Assembly: GCA_038380795.1 (NCBI GenBank)
Contig: CM076260.1
Span: forward strand, 33,204,634-33,268,633
Source: Pyrocephalus nanus
Taxonomy: Eukaryota; Chordata; Aves; Passeriformes; Tyrannidae
DNA length: 64,000 bases
Direction of reading: 5' to 3'
Shown here: in pieces, positions 43,741 through 55,567 of the stretch
How the letters are laid out: each line of letters starts with the position of its first letter
How positions within the stretch are numbered: the stretch's first letter is position 1
Position numbers and translations under genes: made by a program
The notes under the pieces: generated by a model
Database searches by the model: none
What the model was told of the DNA's origin: nothing
Seen by the model: the letters and a program-made list of their open reading frames with translations, nothing else

Positions 43741-46700
43741 GTGAGATGTAATCTTTGGCTTGGGAATTCCTTCTAAACCTCTCATCCCAAGCACCTGAGA
43801 TGTTTCGCCAGAAATGGAATCACTTACCTTCCTGAAAGGATTCATGTTGGAAAAGGATACCAGACCACACCGCCGTGTGCTCTGGCCCACTGGGACAGCA
43901 GATTCCTTAACTGGAGCCCTATGGTTGGGTTTCTTTGGGTACCATATACTTGATTTCAATCTCCGTGCCTGTCAACATGACAGTTTTCGCAAGCGGCGTT
44001 CAAATGGATTTGAATAGATACATCAGTGTCAACTGAGAAGCAGTCATGTTTTAGCAGGCATCTTGTGCACTGGCAACGGCTCAGCCATATCTGTACAGCA
44101 TTATCTCGCTTCCCACTCCCCTTCTTCCTGAGCCACTGCCTCAAGTAGCTGTGTGGGTTTTGTAACTTTGCTGTAACTTCCTTGCTGAGATTGTGTGCCA
44201 TACCTCAGAAGGGCTCCTGGAAGCTAGGATCATGGCAAAGGCTTTTGCCTGGATGTCAGCTTGCAGTAAAGCTACAGCAGAGCAAGTAGCAGGGTGATCA
44301 ACTACAGCACTCTGCAGCAGGAGCAGGGTTCAGGTCTGCTTGTCAGAGGTTTTGCCTTCAGGTTTGGTCCTACAGATGCACTTTTAGGTTCTGTGTACAC
44401 ACTATGGCTTTCTCTACTCATCTTGTAACCCGTACTGACCTAGTTGGCACTAGGTCACACTTCACACGCTGCCTGCTGATAATGCTGGCAGCAATTCCTG
44501 CCAGCAGCTTAGGTCGGTGCAGGTCGTGATGTTTCAATAGTCACTTTGGCACTCTGGTGGGTTTTTTGGTACATGGGTGGGTCTACAACCAGTCCTGCAA
44601 AACTTGTTTAACTAGCCCTTCCTTTGCACAGTTCCCTGTGTGCTCAGTCTTCCCACACCACCTTGCCTCACACTGTGCTATATGCATGTCCTTACACCCT
44701 GTTTCAGGGCAATAGCTGGATACTTTCCAGTGGTGGTTTCATGGGGAAACGCCAGTTCAAGCAGTTCATGGTGTTTCTTTCAGATTCTTCTGGGTTTCAC
44801 TTTAGAGTGGTGCCCGGTATCATTTGGGAAGACTCTTGCCATAATTCCAAACATAAGGCCTCTATGTCCTGAGTTTAGGTCCTTTCAGGATCTGGAGTAA
44901 GCCTGCTGAAAAAAAAAAAGGAGCCCAGAGCATCTGCTGTTCACTTTGTAGCCTGTCATACTGGGGTGTTAAATCTTGTCCCTTCAACCACCAGTCAAGG
45001 ATGTGTTTGAATTCAGAGAAGTTCTAGTTCATGGAATACTAGTAAAAAAGTAAACTTTCCTGCATATCGGACATCCTGTTTTTGATTATGTTTGCAAACC
45101 TGCATGTTCCCAGAAGGGATGTGCATAGAGACTGGCTTGTAATGAGTCAGTCCATAAACATTACCAGTGCATGAGTTGTGCATCCAAAGCTGGTGCGTCC
45201 AAGCACATTTTCCATAAAACCTTATTCATCATACCTCCTTACAGTAAACAGGAGTCACTACAAGTGCAGGCTTGCTTATTTTATTTACTGAAATATATCT
45301 CTCTTAATTTTGTAATTATAATAATAACTTTAAGTCTATACTGAGATAAGGTATCTCAGAGGTTCATTGATTTTCATCTTAAGCATCTCTTAGAGCATCA
45401 CACCCTAATAATGAAGGATTTTCCTAAGACAGGCCAAGCATAAAAGGAAGATGACAGTAATGGACGCAAGACTAGATGAAGAATCCACTTCCTTCTAAAG
45501 CAAAACCATGTTGTAGTTCCTGGTATTAATGGATCCAATCAAAAACTTCCCCAAAAAACCTGAGCACCCAACAGAGCAAAAAAGCCTAACCAGAAACAGG
45601 GAGGTGCTGCATCTCCAATGTTCTGTCTGGTGAGCTGTTATGAGCCTCTGGGAAGGTGCCTGTCTATTCTCCTGCTTTCCCCCAGCCTTCCTTCTTCTCT
45701 CAGTGAGTCAAGCTTTTCTGTAGAGCATTTTTCTGACCCAGCTACTAACCTGTCTTTGCCCTTTTGCACATCCTGATTGACCACATTCAAAGAAGAGAAT
45801 TGAAAACTGAATTATTTCAGAATTCTCACCAGGTACCTTTTTAGAGGGAAATATTAACACTACTTTATCTTTTCAGGGAATACTTACCTGAGTACAATCC
45901 CCAGGCTGCATCTTTTTTGTTGTCTCAAGCAGCTATTATTCATAACAGATAAAAAAAAATGACTAATGAAGAACTCCCACCCTCCCTTTTTCACTTCCAG
46001 CTGCTAAGCTCTCAGCAGACAGGTGAAATGCTTTACTTTTGTTTCTAGATGCTTGACCTGGTCTATGTATGATTGAGTTTACTGCAACCTCTTTTTACCC
46101 CTACCCATGAAGATCACCACCTAGATTTGAACTACTGATCCTGAACTGAGGATGATAAAGGTAGAGGGAATGATAAATTTAATTAGAATACTGGTTTTGT
46201 CATTAATGAAAATATTGTCTGCGATCCTTAAGCTTTGAAGGAGCCTCATGAGCCTCTTTTCAGCCTACTGGATCTGGTCTTGCTTTGCACCGAGCTCCTC
46301 AGGCTTCTGATTTCTTTCTGACCAGCATGATAACATCCAAATTCCCATGACTAGCAACAGTGTTAGTACTGTATATTGTTGCCTGTCTTAATGGTTCACT
46401 TTTCCCCATTGCAACCAGTAAGAAGTTGTTTTGCCTGAAGATGTGTGTGAAGATATATGCAATGCCTCCTGATCTGCTGACTGTCACGAGGAAAGATTGT
46501 TCAGTAGGGTCTGATTTATCATTAATAAACTCAAGCTGTATTTTGGGTCACTTTCTACATTATTACCATTACATGCTTTGAAATTTAGACACACATTTGA
46601 GATCAGGCTGGTTAGTCTTGCATAAATCAGCACATTTCTGCCTTTTCATTAGTCTCTGTGATCTTCAAACATGTTACATGCACTGTAAAATAAATCCACC

Positions 46701-47119
46701 TAACCTGCAATTTCATATTCCAATCCTTTCAAAGTTATTGAAGAGCAGCTTCTTGGGGCCAGAATTAACGTCCCTATTGCCTGATACCTGTCTCTGGCCA
46801 ATACTGGATGCTAAGGAAAGAGTGGCCTGGGGCAGGTGTGCAGTGATGCTTCCGAGCTGGTGCTCAGCACCTTCCCTTGGGTGCAAACACAGTTGTCCTT
46901 CCAGTTACAGAATGGGTTTGTGCAACGCCATGCTTCGCTTCAGTGGCCGTTCTGCCTTTGCTGCATGAAGACCTTATGCTTCTCATTGAAAACTGAGGCA
47001 GAGAATTGGCTGGTTTTGAGGTTATGTATAAATTTAGTTATACATATATTTCCTCATTTTTCCCTGTTGGCTTTTAGGTATGAGAATATCCTGTTTGACC
47101 TTGCAAAGGGTATCAAAAG
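43741..47119. other. Intergenic, no gene recognised
   Basis: Includes a perfect 9-bp inverted repeat at 44483-44506. Open frames at 44.6-44.9 and 46.6-47.0 kb look accidental. No other feature was seen. Confidence 0.5.
44483..44506. repeat. Perfect inverted repeat, 9-bp arms
   Basis: TGCTGGCAG, six-base spacer, CTGCCAGCA. Confidence 0.9.
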
Positions 47120-47822
47120 AAGATGGTGGAAGGCACTGCCATGGAAAGGGACCCTGGGGGTCCTGGTGGACGGCAAGTTGAATCTGAGTCAGCAGTGCCC
47201 TGGCAGCCAGGAGGGCCAACCGTGTCCTGGGGGGCATCAGGCAAAGCGAGCAAGGAAGAGGGCTCTCCTGCTCCACTCTGCTCTGCACTGGTGTGGCCTC
47301 ACCTTGAATATTGTGTGCAGTTTTGGCACTGCAATATAAGAAAGATCTTAAGCTCTGGGAGAGCATCCAAAGAAGGGCAACAAAGATGGTGAAGAGCCTT
47401 GAGGGGAAGCTGTATGAGGAGTGGCTGAGGTCATTTGATGTGTTCAGTCTGGAGAAGAGGAGACTGAGGGGAGACCTCATTGCAGTTACAACTTACTTGT
47501 GATGGGAAGAGGAGGGGCAGGCACTGATCCCTTCTCTGTGGTGACCAGTGACAGGACACGAGGGAATGGCCTGAAGTTGTGTCAGGGGAGGTTAAGTTTG
47601 AATATTAGAAAAAGGTTCTTCACCCAGAGGGTGGTTTGGTGCTGGAACAGGCTCCCTAGAGAAGTGGTCACAGCATCAAGCCTGACAGAGTTCAAAAAGT
47701 GTTTGGATGATACACTCAGGCACATGATGTGACTCTTGGAGATGGTCCTGTGAAGGGCCAGGAATTGGACTGGATAATCCTGCTGGGGGTGCTTTCAACT
47801 CTGCATATTCTGTGAGTCTGTA
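47120..47822 (+). mobile_element. CR1 LINE fragment with ORF2 C-terminus and 3' UTR
   Basis: The + strand reading shows LGVLVDGKLNLSQQ, then a frameshifted HLEYCVQFW and [10 protein letters not shown]. The 3' UTR TTCTTCACCCAGAGG follows, with a decayed tail ending near 47822. About 700 bp. Confidence 0.9.
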
Positions 47823-49839
47823 ATCTTGGCTTACCTTTTAGATGAAAAAAAAAATTTTTTGAAAAGTTTTTACCCTTTTTTTTTTTTTTTCAAAGCCATC
47901 AAATTTTATGCCTGAAACTTATGCTTTTTCAGTTTTTAAAAATCAAAAGCTATATTCCTAGATCCACATTTGTTTGTTTGTCCTGCCACTTTGTTTGACT
48001 CTGTGATCATGTGTTATTTCTGGAAGAGACTATTGCAATCCTTCTATCCTCTTTGCTTAACAAAATGAAACCAACTGGCTTTTGGTCTTAAAGATTTAGG
48101 GGCTACTTGGTAAAGAGAAATGTCCCTCCCTAGGTTGTGTCTTGAACGTTTGGGTTTTTTTTGAAGCTGCCAGCCTCCCAAAGGGTATAACAGGTGGCAA
48201 TATGTAGTCTGTGGTTCTACTTTCCTGTAGGCAGGGCTGCTGCCCAGGGTGGCAGAGCTGGATGTCACCTGCTGGTCAGAAAAGAATCACAGACCTGAGG
48301 AGCTTGATCTGAGGCAAGACTGTAAATCAGTGCTGCCCTCATGCTGCTGGTATGGTGTGGCCACAGATCTGCCCTGGGAAGTTCATTTCAAGTCAGGTCA
48401 GGACTTGAGCACTAAGGACTAGAAGAGACTTATTCAGCAGAAGGATGTTCTGCTGCATCTTCTACGCTCTGAACTCAACTACTTGCCCTGGTCGTAACAT
48501 TGCTTTTTAATTGCCTAATGTTACATTTCTGCTGTAACTGCTGCTTCCGGTTGCTCTTGTGTTACTTACGGCCAACTTTTAATGTGAATTTGACTGTATT
48601 CAAATCAGATCTGTACCAGGGGCAGCCAGAGTACAGCTTTGCTTTCTTCAGCTTTCTTCACAGTGTCGTGGTCAGAACAGTGCCGAAGTGTGGGGTGGGT
48701 TTCTTTTCATGCTGTTGTTGGTGCTGCCCTGAGATGTTATCAGTGATGATGTTTCAGAGCAATATCACTGTCCTGTCCAATTGATACTGGCTTTGGCATA
48801 AGAGCTGGTAGGGTAGTGTCAGCAGTCCCTTCTGTTCTCTGTGCAGGCCTGTATTTTTGGCATGAACTGGTAGGTGTTGAATGTCCTCAGTCCACCTATT
48901 AATTTCAAGCTAATATGAAATGTCTTTTAACCTTGGATCTCTCTCTCTCTAAAAAAATATATTAGTCAGAGTCTAGATGCCTTTAAACAGGTTTCTACCT
49001 GTACTGACAGTTTCCTCATATGTCAGTAAGAGATTATGAACAATCTTTTGTATTCATAGCTCTACTTTTTTTTGTAGGGCTTTGATTTACAGGTCTTGTA
49101 ATGGTTGTCTGAGTTGTACAATACCGACACACCACTGGCTACGGACTATGTTTTAGCTCAGTTCTGCTGGATCCTCTGGGAAAAATTTCTGTATTCACCA
49201 ACTCCCTCCCTGGTTGGCATTTGATTTGTAGATTACCTATGCTGACTTCAAGAACACAGCGCTTTTTGGTGATGTCTGAAGGGTGTGTTTCTTGAGGCTG
49301 TTAATGGCAAATGCTTTTTGTCCAGAGTCAGACAGCACTGGTCTGTCAGTAGTGGGCCTAAAACTGGCTGTGACTATGAACTTTGAGCAAACCTGCTGTT
49401 TCTGCTAAACACACTGCTAACTGGGCCCTGGTGGTGCCTGGTCCACATACTGCCAGCCCCTTGGGCTAAGCCATGCCATGCTGGTGTTTTAAGAGTACAT
49501 TGCCCGTGCACTCCTTCAGTGCGTCACAGTTACTGTAATGAGATACTTTACTGAACTCCTTTGAGACTTAAATCTTTACTAGGTTTTGTATCAGTATGTT
49601 GGGTACTTTTGCATGGGAATACTCTACAGCAGCTGATTCACAGAGCTAAATTAGGTACCCATTTCTAAATTAGGTAAACATTAGTTTACTGCTCTAAGGA
49701 GGTTTGTATTCCTTCCTGCTCTGCTGTACAGCTCTTTCTGTTTGGTTGACCATGATTTCTTTATACACCTAGGAAAGCTCTTTCTAATCAGTACAGTTGC
49801 TGTAGCTTCAGTCTTGTATTGCCATTTCTTTCCACAGCT
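47823..49839. other. Intergenic, no gene recognised
   Basis: Contains A and T homopolymer stretches near 47850-47890. No gene or repeat family was recognised. Confidence 0.5.
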
Positions 49840-50400
49840 GCTCAGAAGATTAAGTCATGCTTGCCTAATCTGATTGCCTTCTATGATGAAACGACTGGAT
49901 CTGGGAATGAGGGGTGAGCAAGGGATGATGTTTCCCTTGACACTAGCAAGGCTTCCAACACTGCCTCCCATAAGACTCTTATATCCAAGACAGGATATTA
50001 GGGACTGGGTGAATGGACAGCTAGAAGAGGGCTGAAATACTGTTTGGATGAAGGTTTAGAAGGCAACTGTACTTTACAGATCCCTGCAGTTCTCTACTGG
50101 TTGCTGGGGTGTGTCCTATTGAACATCATCAACGGCCTGCAGGAGGCAATGCAATGCATCCTCATCAAATTTGGAGATGATTAACACTTGAGATCAAAGC
50201 TGCTTTTCCTGGGCGGGCTGGAGGAATGGATCAACAAGAACCCCATAAATTCAGCAAGGACAAATGCCAAGCCTTGTCCTGGGCAGGAAGAGCCCTGGGC
50301 ACCAGGACAGGCTGAGACTGCTGAGGAGTAGCTCTGTGGAAAGGGGGATGACAGGCAGTGAGCTGATCACATGCGTGACTGTGGATCAGCACCTGCATTG
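49840..50400 (+). mobile_element. CR1 LINE ORF2 fragment
   Basis: The + strand reading in shifting frames resembles CR1 reverse transcriptase (LPNLIAFYDETT at about 49860, a Phe-Pro-Asn-Thr-Ala-Ser block, and NSARTNAKPCPGQEEP-like text near 50255-50300). Decayed, with no 3' end. Confidence 0.6.
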
Positions 50401-52600
50401 CTCTGCTAACAGAACCTCTCTACCCATGGTGTGTTTAGCTGAGGTAAATTACCTAAGCCCAACCATGATTCAAGTTCTCTTCAGCAGTAACATGACATGC
50501 CCTGTGACCACTGAGCAGTAAGCTCAGCCAGGCTCGTTGTGTAGTCTCAAAAATTTTTTTTTTTTTTTTGATTATGTGAGCTGGGTGTCAGGATGTTTTT
50601 ATTTCAACTCCATCCTCTCAAAATCTTCCTTGTCTTCTTTCAGAGTGTCTGTTGGAGCCTGCCCTGCCCCTACATCTTTCTGATATGACAAAAAACACAA
50701 TACGTGAAAACATGGGGAAGAAGAAGCCATATATGAGACCTGTGTCTATTTGAGTATGCTGTTAATCTATATGTCCAGTTCACTGCTAACTGTGGTAATA
50801 TCTGTATTGCTGCTTTCTGTTCATCTTCTGCTGTGACAATGACATTACTGTGAAGAGCAATGAGTGGCATCTGTTTCCAGTTAGATGTTGCAGTGTCTCT
50901 TGATGACTAGCAGCACGCCTGGCTCAAGACTCATGATCGTTTCACAGATTTGCTTCATGCAGTGCCCAGACTGCACCTTCCCTCTCATGTGACACAGAGC
51001 TCCCAGAGGAGCATCCTTGCCTCTGCCTCAGTGGCTGTGTCTGCTCTGGTAGATAGACAAGGGCCTCCTCCCTATTGCAGTTATGTGGCTCACACCCACA
51101 CACCTGAACTCACTTCTGTCCCAGACTATGGTTCTTCTCACCCAAAATGCCTCTCCTGAGCTTGTGCCTGTCCCTTGACTCTTCTGGGAAGGAAGCAGTT
51201 GGCTCTGGCAAAACTTCAGGTGTGTAGTCTGCCACCAGTGAAGCAGCAGGTGGCAAAATGGGGTATTTCACATCTACTGGCACAGTGAGGTGACTGGATG
51301 GCATCAGTAAGGGCTGGTGTCAGGCAATTCAGCATCAGCTGCCAGTTCTTAGAGGAAGGCCAACAATACTGCATCTGGGAAAGGGAAACAAGCTCAATGG
51401 CATCTGGTCTGTGGTTAGACCCCAAACCATTTTTGTTTTCTGCTTACCCCTTGTAAATATCAGGAGAGTAGTGCTGCAACCAAGCTGCCTTTATTATTAT
51501 TATTATTATTATTATTATTTTTATCCCCCTATATCAATTTTTTGAAAAACAAATTTCTCTTAAGTGAGAAACTTTGGTCTGTCAATCTTAATGTCAAAGC
51601 ACATTTATTCCTCTGCCATTGCAAAGGGCTCTTGGGGTGCTGTGTTTGCATCCCGAGGTTGCAAACCAGGGAGCAGGGACCACACTCGGAAGGATGCAAT
51701 GTAGCACGTTTCTGAGTGTTTTGCATCCACTTGAGGGCACCACAGCATTGCCGGTAGCAGAGTTTTTGTTGACTGCATGGGGGACTGTACCCTGAGCTTT
51801 AAAAGAATCTTTTAGGGAAAAAAAGCTACTGCATAATTTATTTAAAGCCACCAGCACTCTATAAGAATGTGTATTTCTGCTCTGGTTTATCTTCCACCGG
51901 ATTATGGGCATCTTGCCCTAGCACACAAGACTGTTTTGGTATACATATTATACCGAGCCCTTTCACTGACTGCAAAGAGTGAGATGTGCTTTGTGGGTGA
52001 ACAAACTGAAATGGAGAAGAAACATGGAAAAATTTAGTTCTTAGCTCTTGTGAGACACCAGCTTTTCTGTGAGAACCAGGGCAGCGACAAATCATTTAGT
52101 TGAGAAGGGCCTGAGAGGCAAAGGCAGAGAATGTGAGCAGCATTAGGAGTGGGCTGGGCACGCAGCCCCCCCTGCACCATCACCTCCAGCAGGCAAAGCC
52201 TCTGTCACTGAGATGCTAAACCTCTCCTCCCTTCCTTTTTACATTCCATGTCTGCTTCCCATCCTTTCTTTCCCTTCTGAAGTTTCCATCCACAACCAGC
52301 CTAATGCAGTCATGTTTGTTATTGCCCTCTGCACCATTCCCTGCAGGCACAGGAAAAGTCCATCTTTGAGTGCAGCTGCATTTCCTCAGCGAAGTGAGTT
52401 CCTTTAAACAATGAAGCCACCTGCATTGACTGAGCAGGTCTCCCCTGTATTGCACAGCTTATCCTGTTCCCAGGATAAAAGCGGCCTTGGGTCACCCTGC
52501 ACCCCCTCAGAGTTACGGCATCTTGGCTCTGTTGTTTGAAGGAGTGTGATGCTGGCAATGGATGTTTTCTTTATGGTTTTAGGGGGGGTTTCTGCATTTT
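50401..52600. other. Intergenic, no gene recognised
   Basis: Holds a T run near 50550 and the TTA microsatellite at 51491. The open frame at 51594-51911 on the minus strand has no recognised homology. Confidence 0.5.
51491..51519. repeat. (TTA)n microsatellite
   Basis: About nine and a half TTA units without interruption. Confidence 0.95.
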
Positions 52601-53445
52601 CATAGAATCATTAAAGTTGATAAAGACTTCTAAGATCATCGAGCCCAACTGTTAACCCAGCCCTGCAAAATCTGCCACTAAACCATGTCCCTGAGTGCCA
52701 CAGCTGCAGGCCTGTTGAACGCTTCCAGGGATAGTGATTCTACCACTTCCCTGGGCAGCCTATCCCAATGCCTGATCTCTCTTTCAGTGAAGCAATTTTT
52801 CCTAATATCTCATCTCACTCCCCATCCCCAGCACAGCGTAAAGCCATTTCCTTTCATCTTGTCACTTGTTACCTGGGAAAAGAGAGTGATCCCTATCTGG
52901 CTACAGCCTCTTTTCAGGTAGTCGTAGAGAGTGATGAGGTCTCTTCCAACCCTCCTTTTCTCCAGGCTAAACAACCCCACCTCCCTCAGCTGCTCATTAT
53001 AAAACTTGTGTTCCAGACCATTCCCCACCTCTCTTGCCCTTTTCTGGACACACTCCAGCACCTCATTGTCTTTCTTGTGGTGAGGGGCCCAGAACTGGAC
53101 ACAGCACTCGATGTGTGGCCTCACCAGAGCTGAGTATAGGTGGACAATCAGGGCTCTGGTCCTGCTGGCCACACTATTGCTGACACAGGCCAGAATGCCA
53201 TTGGCCTTCTTGGCCACCTAGGCACTCTGCTGGCTCATACTCATCTGCTGTAGACCAGCAGTCCCAGGCCCTCTTCTGCTGGGCATCTTTCCAGCCGCTC
53301 TTGGCCTCACCTGCAGCTCTACATGGGGTTTTTGTGACCCAAGGGCAGGACCTGGTATTTGACCTTATTGAACCTCATACAGTTGGCCTTGGCTCATTGA
53401 TCCAGCCTGTCTAGATCCCTCTGCAGAGCCCTTTTGGCAGAGAGG
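52601..53445 (-). mobile_element. CR1 LINE fragment, 3' end to ORF2
   Basis: CATAGAATCATTA tail at left, antisense 3' UTR, then the ORF2 C-terminus on the minus strand (52810-53217: [21 protein letters not shown] and [11 protein letters not shown]). About 845 bp, one of the longest in the window. Confidence 0.9.
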
Positions 53446-54988
53446 GTTGACTGAGGGTCTGACTGAACCAGAAAGAACAAACAGGTAGTCTGCTCCTGCT
53501 GGGGCCAATTGCTAACTGGTCAGGAGTCCTGCAAAGCACTGCAGAGAGGTGCCTGGGGAAACCTCCCAAGGGGTACTTTGAATTCAAGCTTATTACCTCA
53601 GAGAAATAAAAATGAGGAGGTGTGTGCTGCTCTGGCAAGTGCTGCAGGCCTTGGAGTTGTGCCCCAAAGTGTTTCTGTATTTCAGAGGCTGGGCGACCTC
53701 GGGCTTGTCAGCACAAGAATGGGCTCCCAAATGCATAAAGCTTCAGTAGGAGAGATCTGTCCTACAAAGTGAGAAAGAGTGTGAATAGATTTAATTTGGG
53801 GCTCGGCCCAGGACTCCAAAGGGCCCTGGCTGGAAGGGCACCAGGCAAATAAACAGGAAAAATGGTTTTGAGTCTCAAATCTACCACCAGGTTGTGTGAA
53901 AAACTGTGTGGCCTCTCTGAGCCTCAGCTTCACTAGCTGAACACTGCACTTCATTATTCTCACATTCAATAGCCTAAAATGTAAGGGTGACATTGCTGTC
54001 TAGATTGGCTTTTGTTATTTATGGCCTCATTGAGAACCTTATCTTTCTCAGTGACTCATCTCTTCCAGAGCTCCTTTACAACAGATGAAATTTCACCCGA
54101 TAAAAGGCTTTAGGCAGGCTTGTGTTGGTCTAAAGGGTGGGAAAGACGAATGCCTCTTGTCAGTGGGTCAGCTGCTTCCTTGCCAACTATTATCTCTCTT
54201 AGTTTTGCTGAATGAGGCTGTGAGATTTGGGACCGCCAGTCACTCTGGTGATCCTGTGCCAGCCAGGGGTGAGGTGCAGCCGGCACTCCCCACAGAGGCT
54301 GAAAATCAGACACCACCTGATTTTTACAAACTGTTTGGAGAAGAAACATTGACAGAAATAAATCCCTGGCTTTCTGTGGTAAGAACCCAGAAGTCTCCCC
54401 ACCACAGAGTTGTTGCACTGAGTGAGCTGCGTGACTCCCTCCCACTGTTCCAGTCAGTCAGTGGTGCTGGGTCTCTTTCCTGCTTCTCACACTCCCAACT
54501 CAAAGCGCCATCTGAAAGCCCAGAGATCAACTCCACAAGTCACTGTGTCTCCTTCCTCTGCCAGACCAGCTAACCAATCAATTTTCTGTAAAGAAGTCAG
54601 AATTATGTTCTGTGAATGTTGACTCCAACAATGTTTCTGTCATCCCTTTTAAGCAGCTTGCTGTAGGTGTCAGAAGAGAATGGTTCCTAAGAAATGACTA
54701 TTTAGTAGGCACCTGCACAGTTCAAAAAGGTACTGAGAATTAGGCTGGAATTAATGCTTTTGTAAGGTGTCTCCAGCACCTTTGGAGGCTTCTCTGGTTG
54801 TCTGTGAACTCTGCGCTCTTCCTTTGAGGCACTGAGTTCAGCTGTGCTTCTCAGTCTTCAGCTGCTTTCCCTTTCTGCCCAATTGGTCCATCCATGCTGT
54901 GAGGAGTGGCTGCGTGCAAATCCCTCTCGCTCCTTGTTTTCTTTCATGTAAATCCATTAACTTGGCAGCTTTTAGTACCTTTGACACT
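53446..54988. other. Intergenic, no gene recognised
   Basis: The longest non-repeat open frame of this stretch is 54085-54573 (162 codons, +). It shows no domain, no flanking splice logic and no recognised homology, so I do not call it a gene. Confidence 0.45.
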
Positions 54989-55567
54989 TGCCATGGTTTC
55001 ACCCCAGCCAGCAGCCAAGCCCCATACAGCCACTCACTCACGCCCCCACCAATGGGATCGGGGAGAGAATTAGAAGGGTAAAAGCCAGAAAGCTCATGGG
55101 TTGAGATAAAGACAGTTTAATGGGAGAAACAAAAGCCATACACACAAGCAAAGCAAACCAAGGAATTAATTTGCTGCTTCCCATGGTTAGGCAGGTGTTC
55201 TACCATCCCCAGCAGAGCAGGGCCCCATCACACATAGCAGTGACTTGGTAAGACAAACACCATCACTCCAAATGCCCCTCACCCTCCACTTCCCCTTCTT
55301 CCTTCTCCCCTCTACTTTATGTACTGAGCATAATGTCATCTGGTCTGGAATATGGTCAGTTGGAGCCATCTGTCCCAGCTCCTCCCAACCTCCCAAGCAC
55401 CCCCAGCCCCCTTGCCAGCATGGAAGTATGAAGAGAAAAAAGGCCTTGGTTCTGTGTAATACCAAAAACATCTCTATATCATTGTATTCAGCAGAAATCC
55501 AAAACATATCCCCATACCAGCCACTGTGGAAAAAATCTACTCTACTCTAACCAAAACCTGCCCAACA
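54989..55567 (-). mobile_element. Solo ERV LTR, same family as 2689-3289
   Basis: Left edge TGCCATGGTTTCACCCC, internal GGGTTGAGATAAAGACAGTT, CTTTATGTACTGAGCAT and TCCAAAACATA, right edge CCCAACA. These occur in the same order as in the LTR at 2.7-3.3 kb. No primer site or internal ERV sequence flanks it, so it is a solo LTR on the minus strand. Confidence 0.8.

Noticed and set aside
47034..47480. 148-codon minus-strand open frame
   Set aside because: It is the antisense of the + strand CR1 copy at 47120-47822.
54085..54573. 162-codon + strand open frame
   Set aside because: No recognisable domain; overlapping frames on both strands are also open, and the neighbourhood is intergenic.
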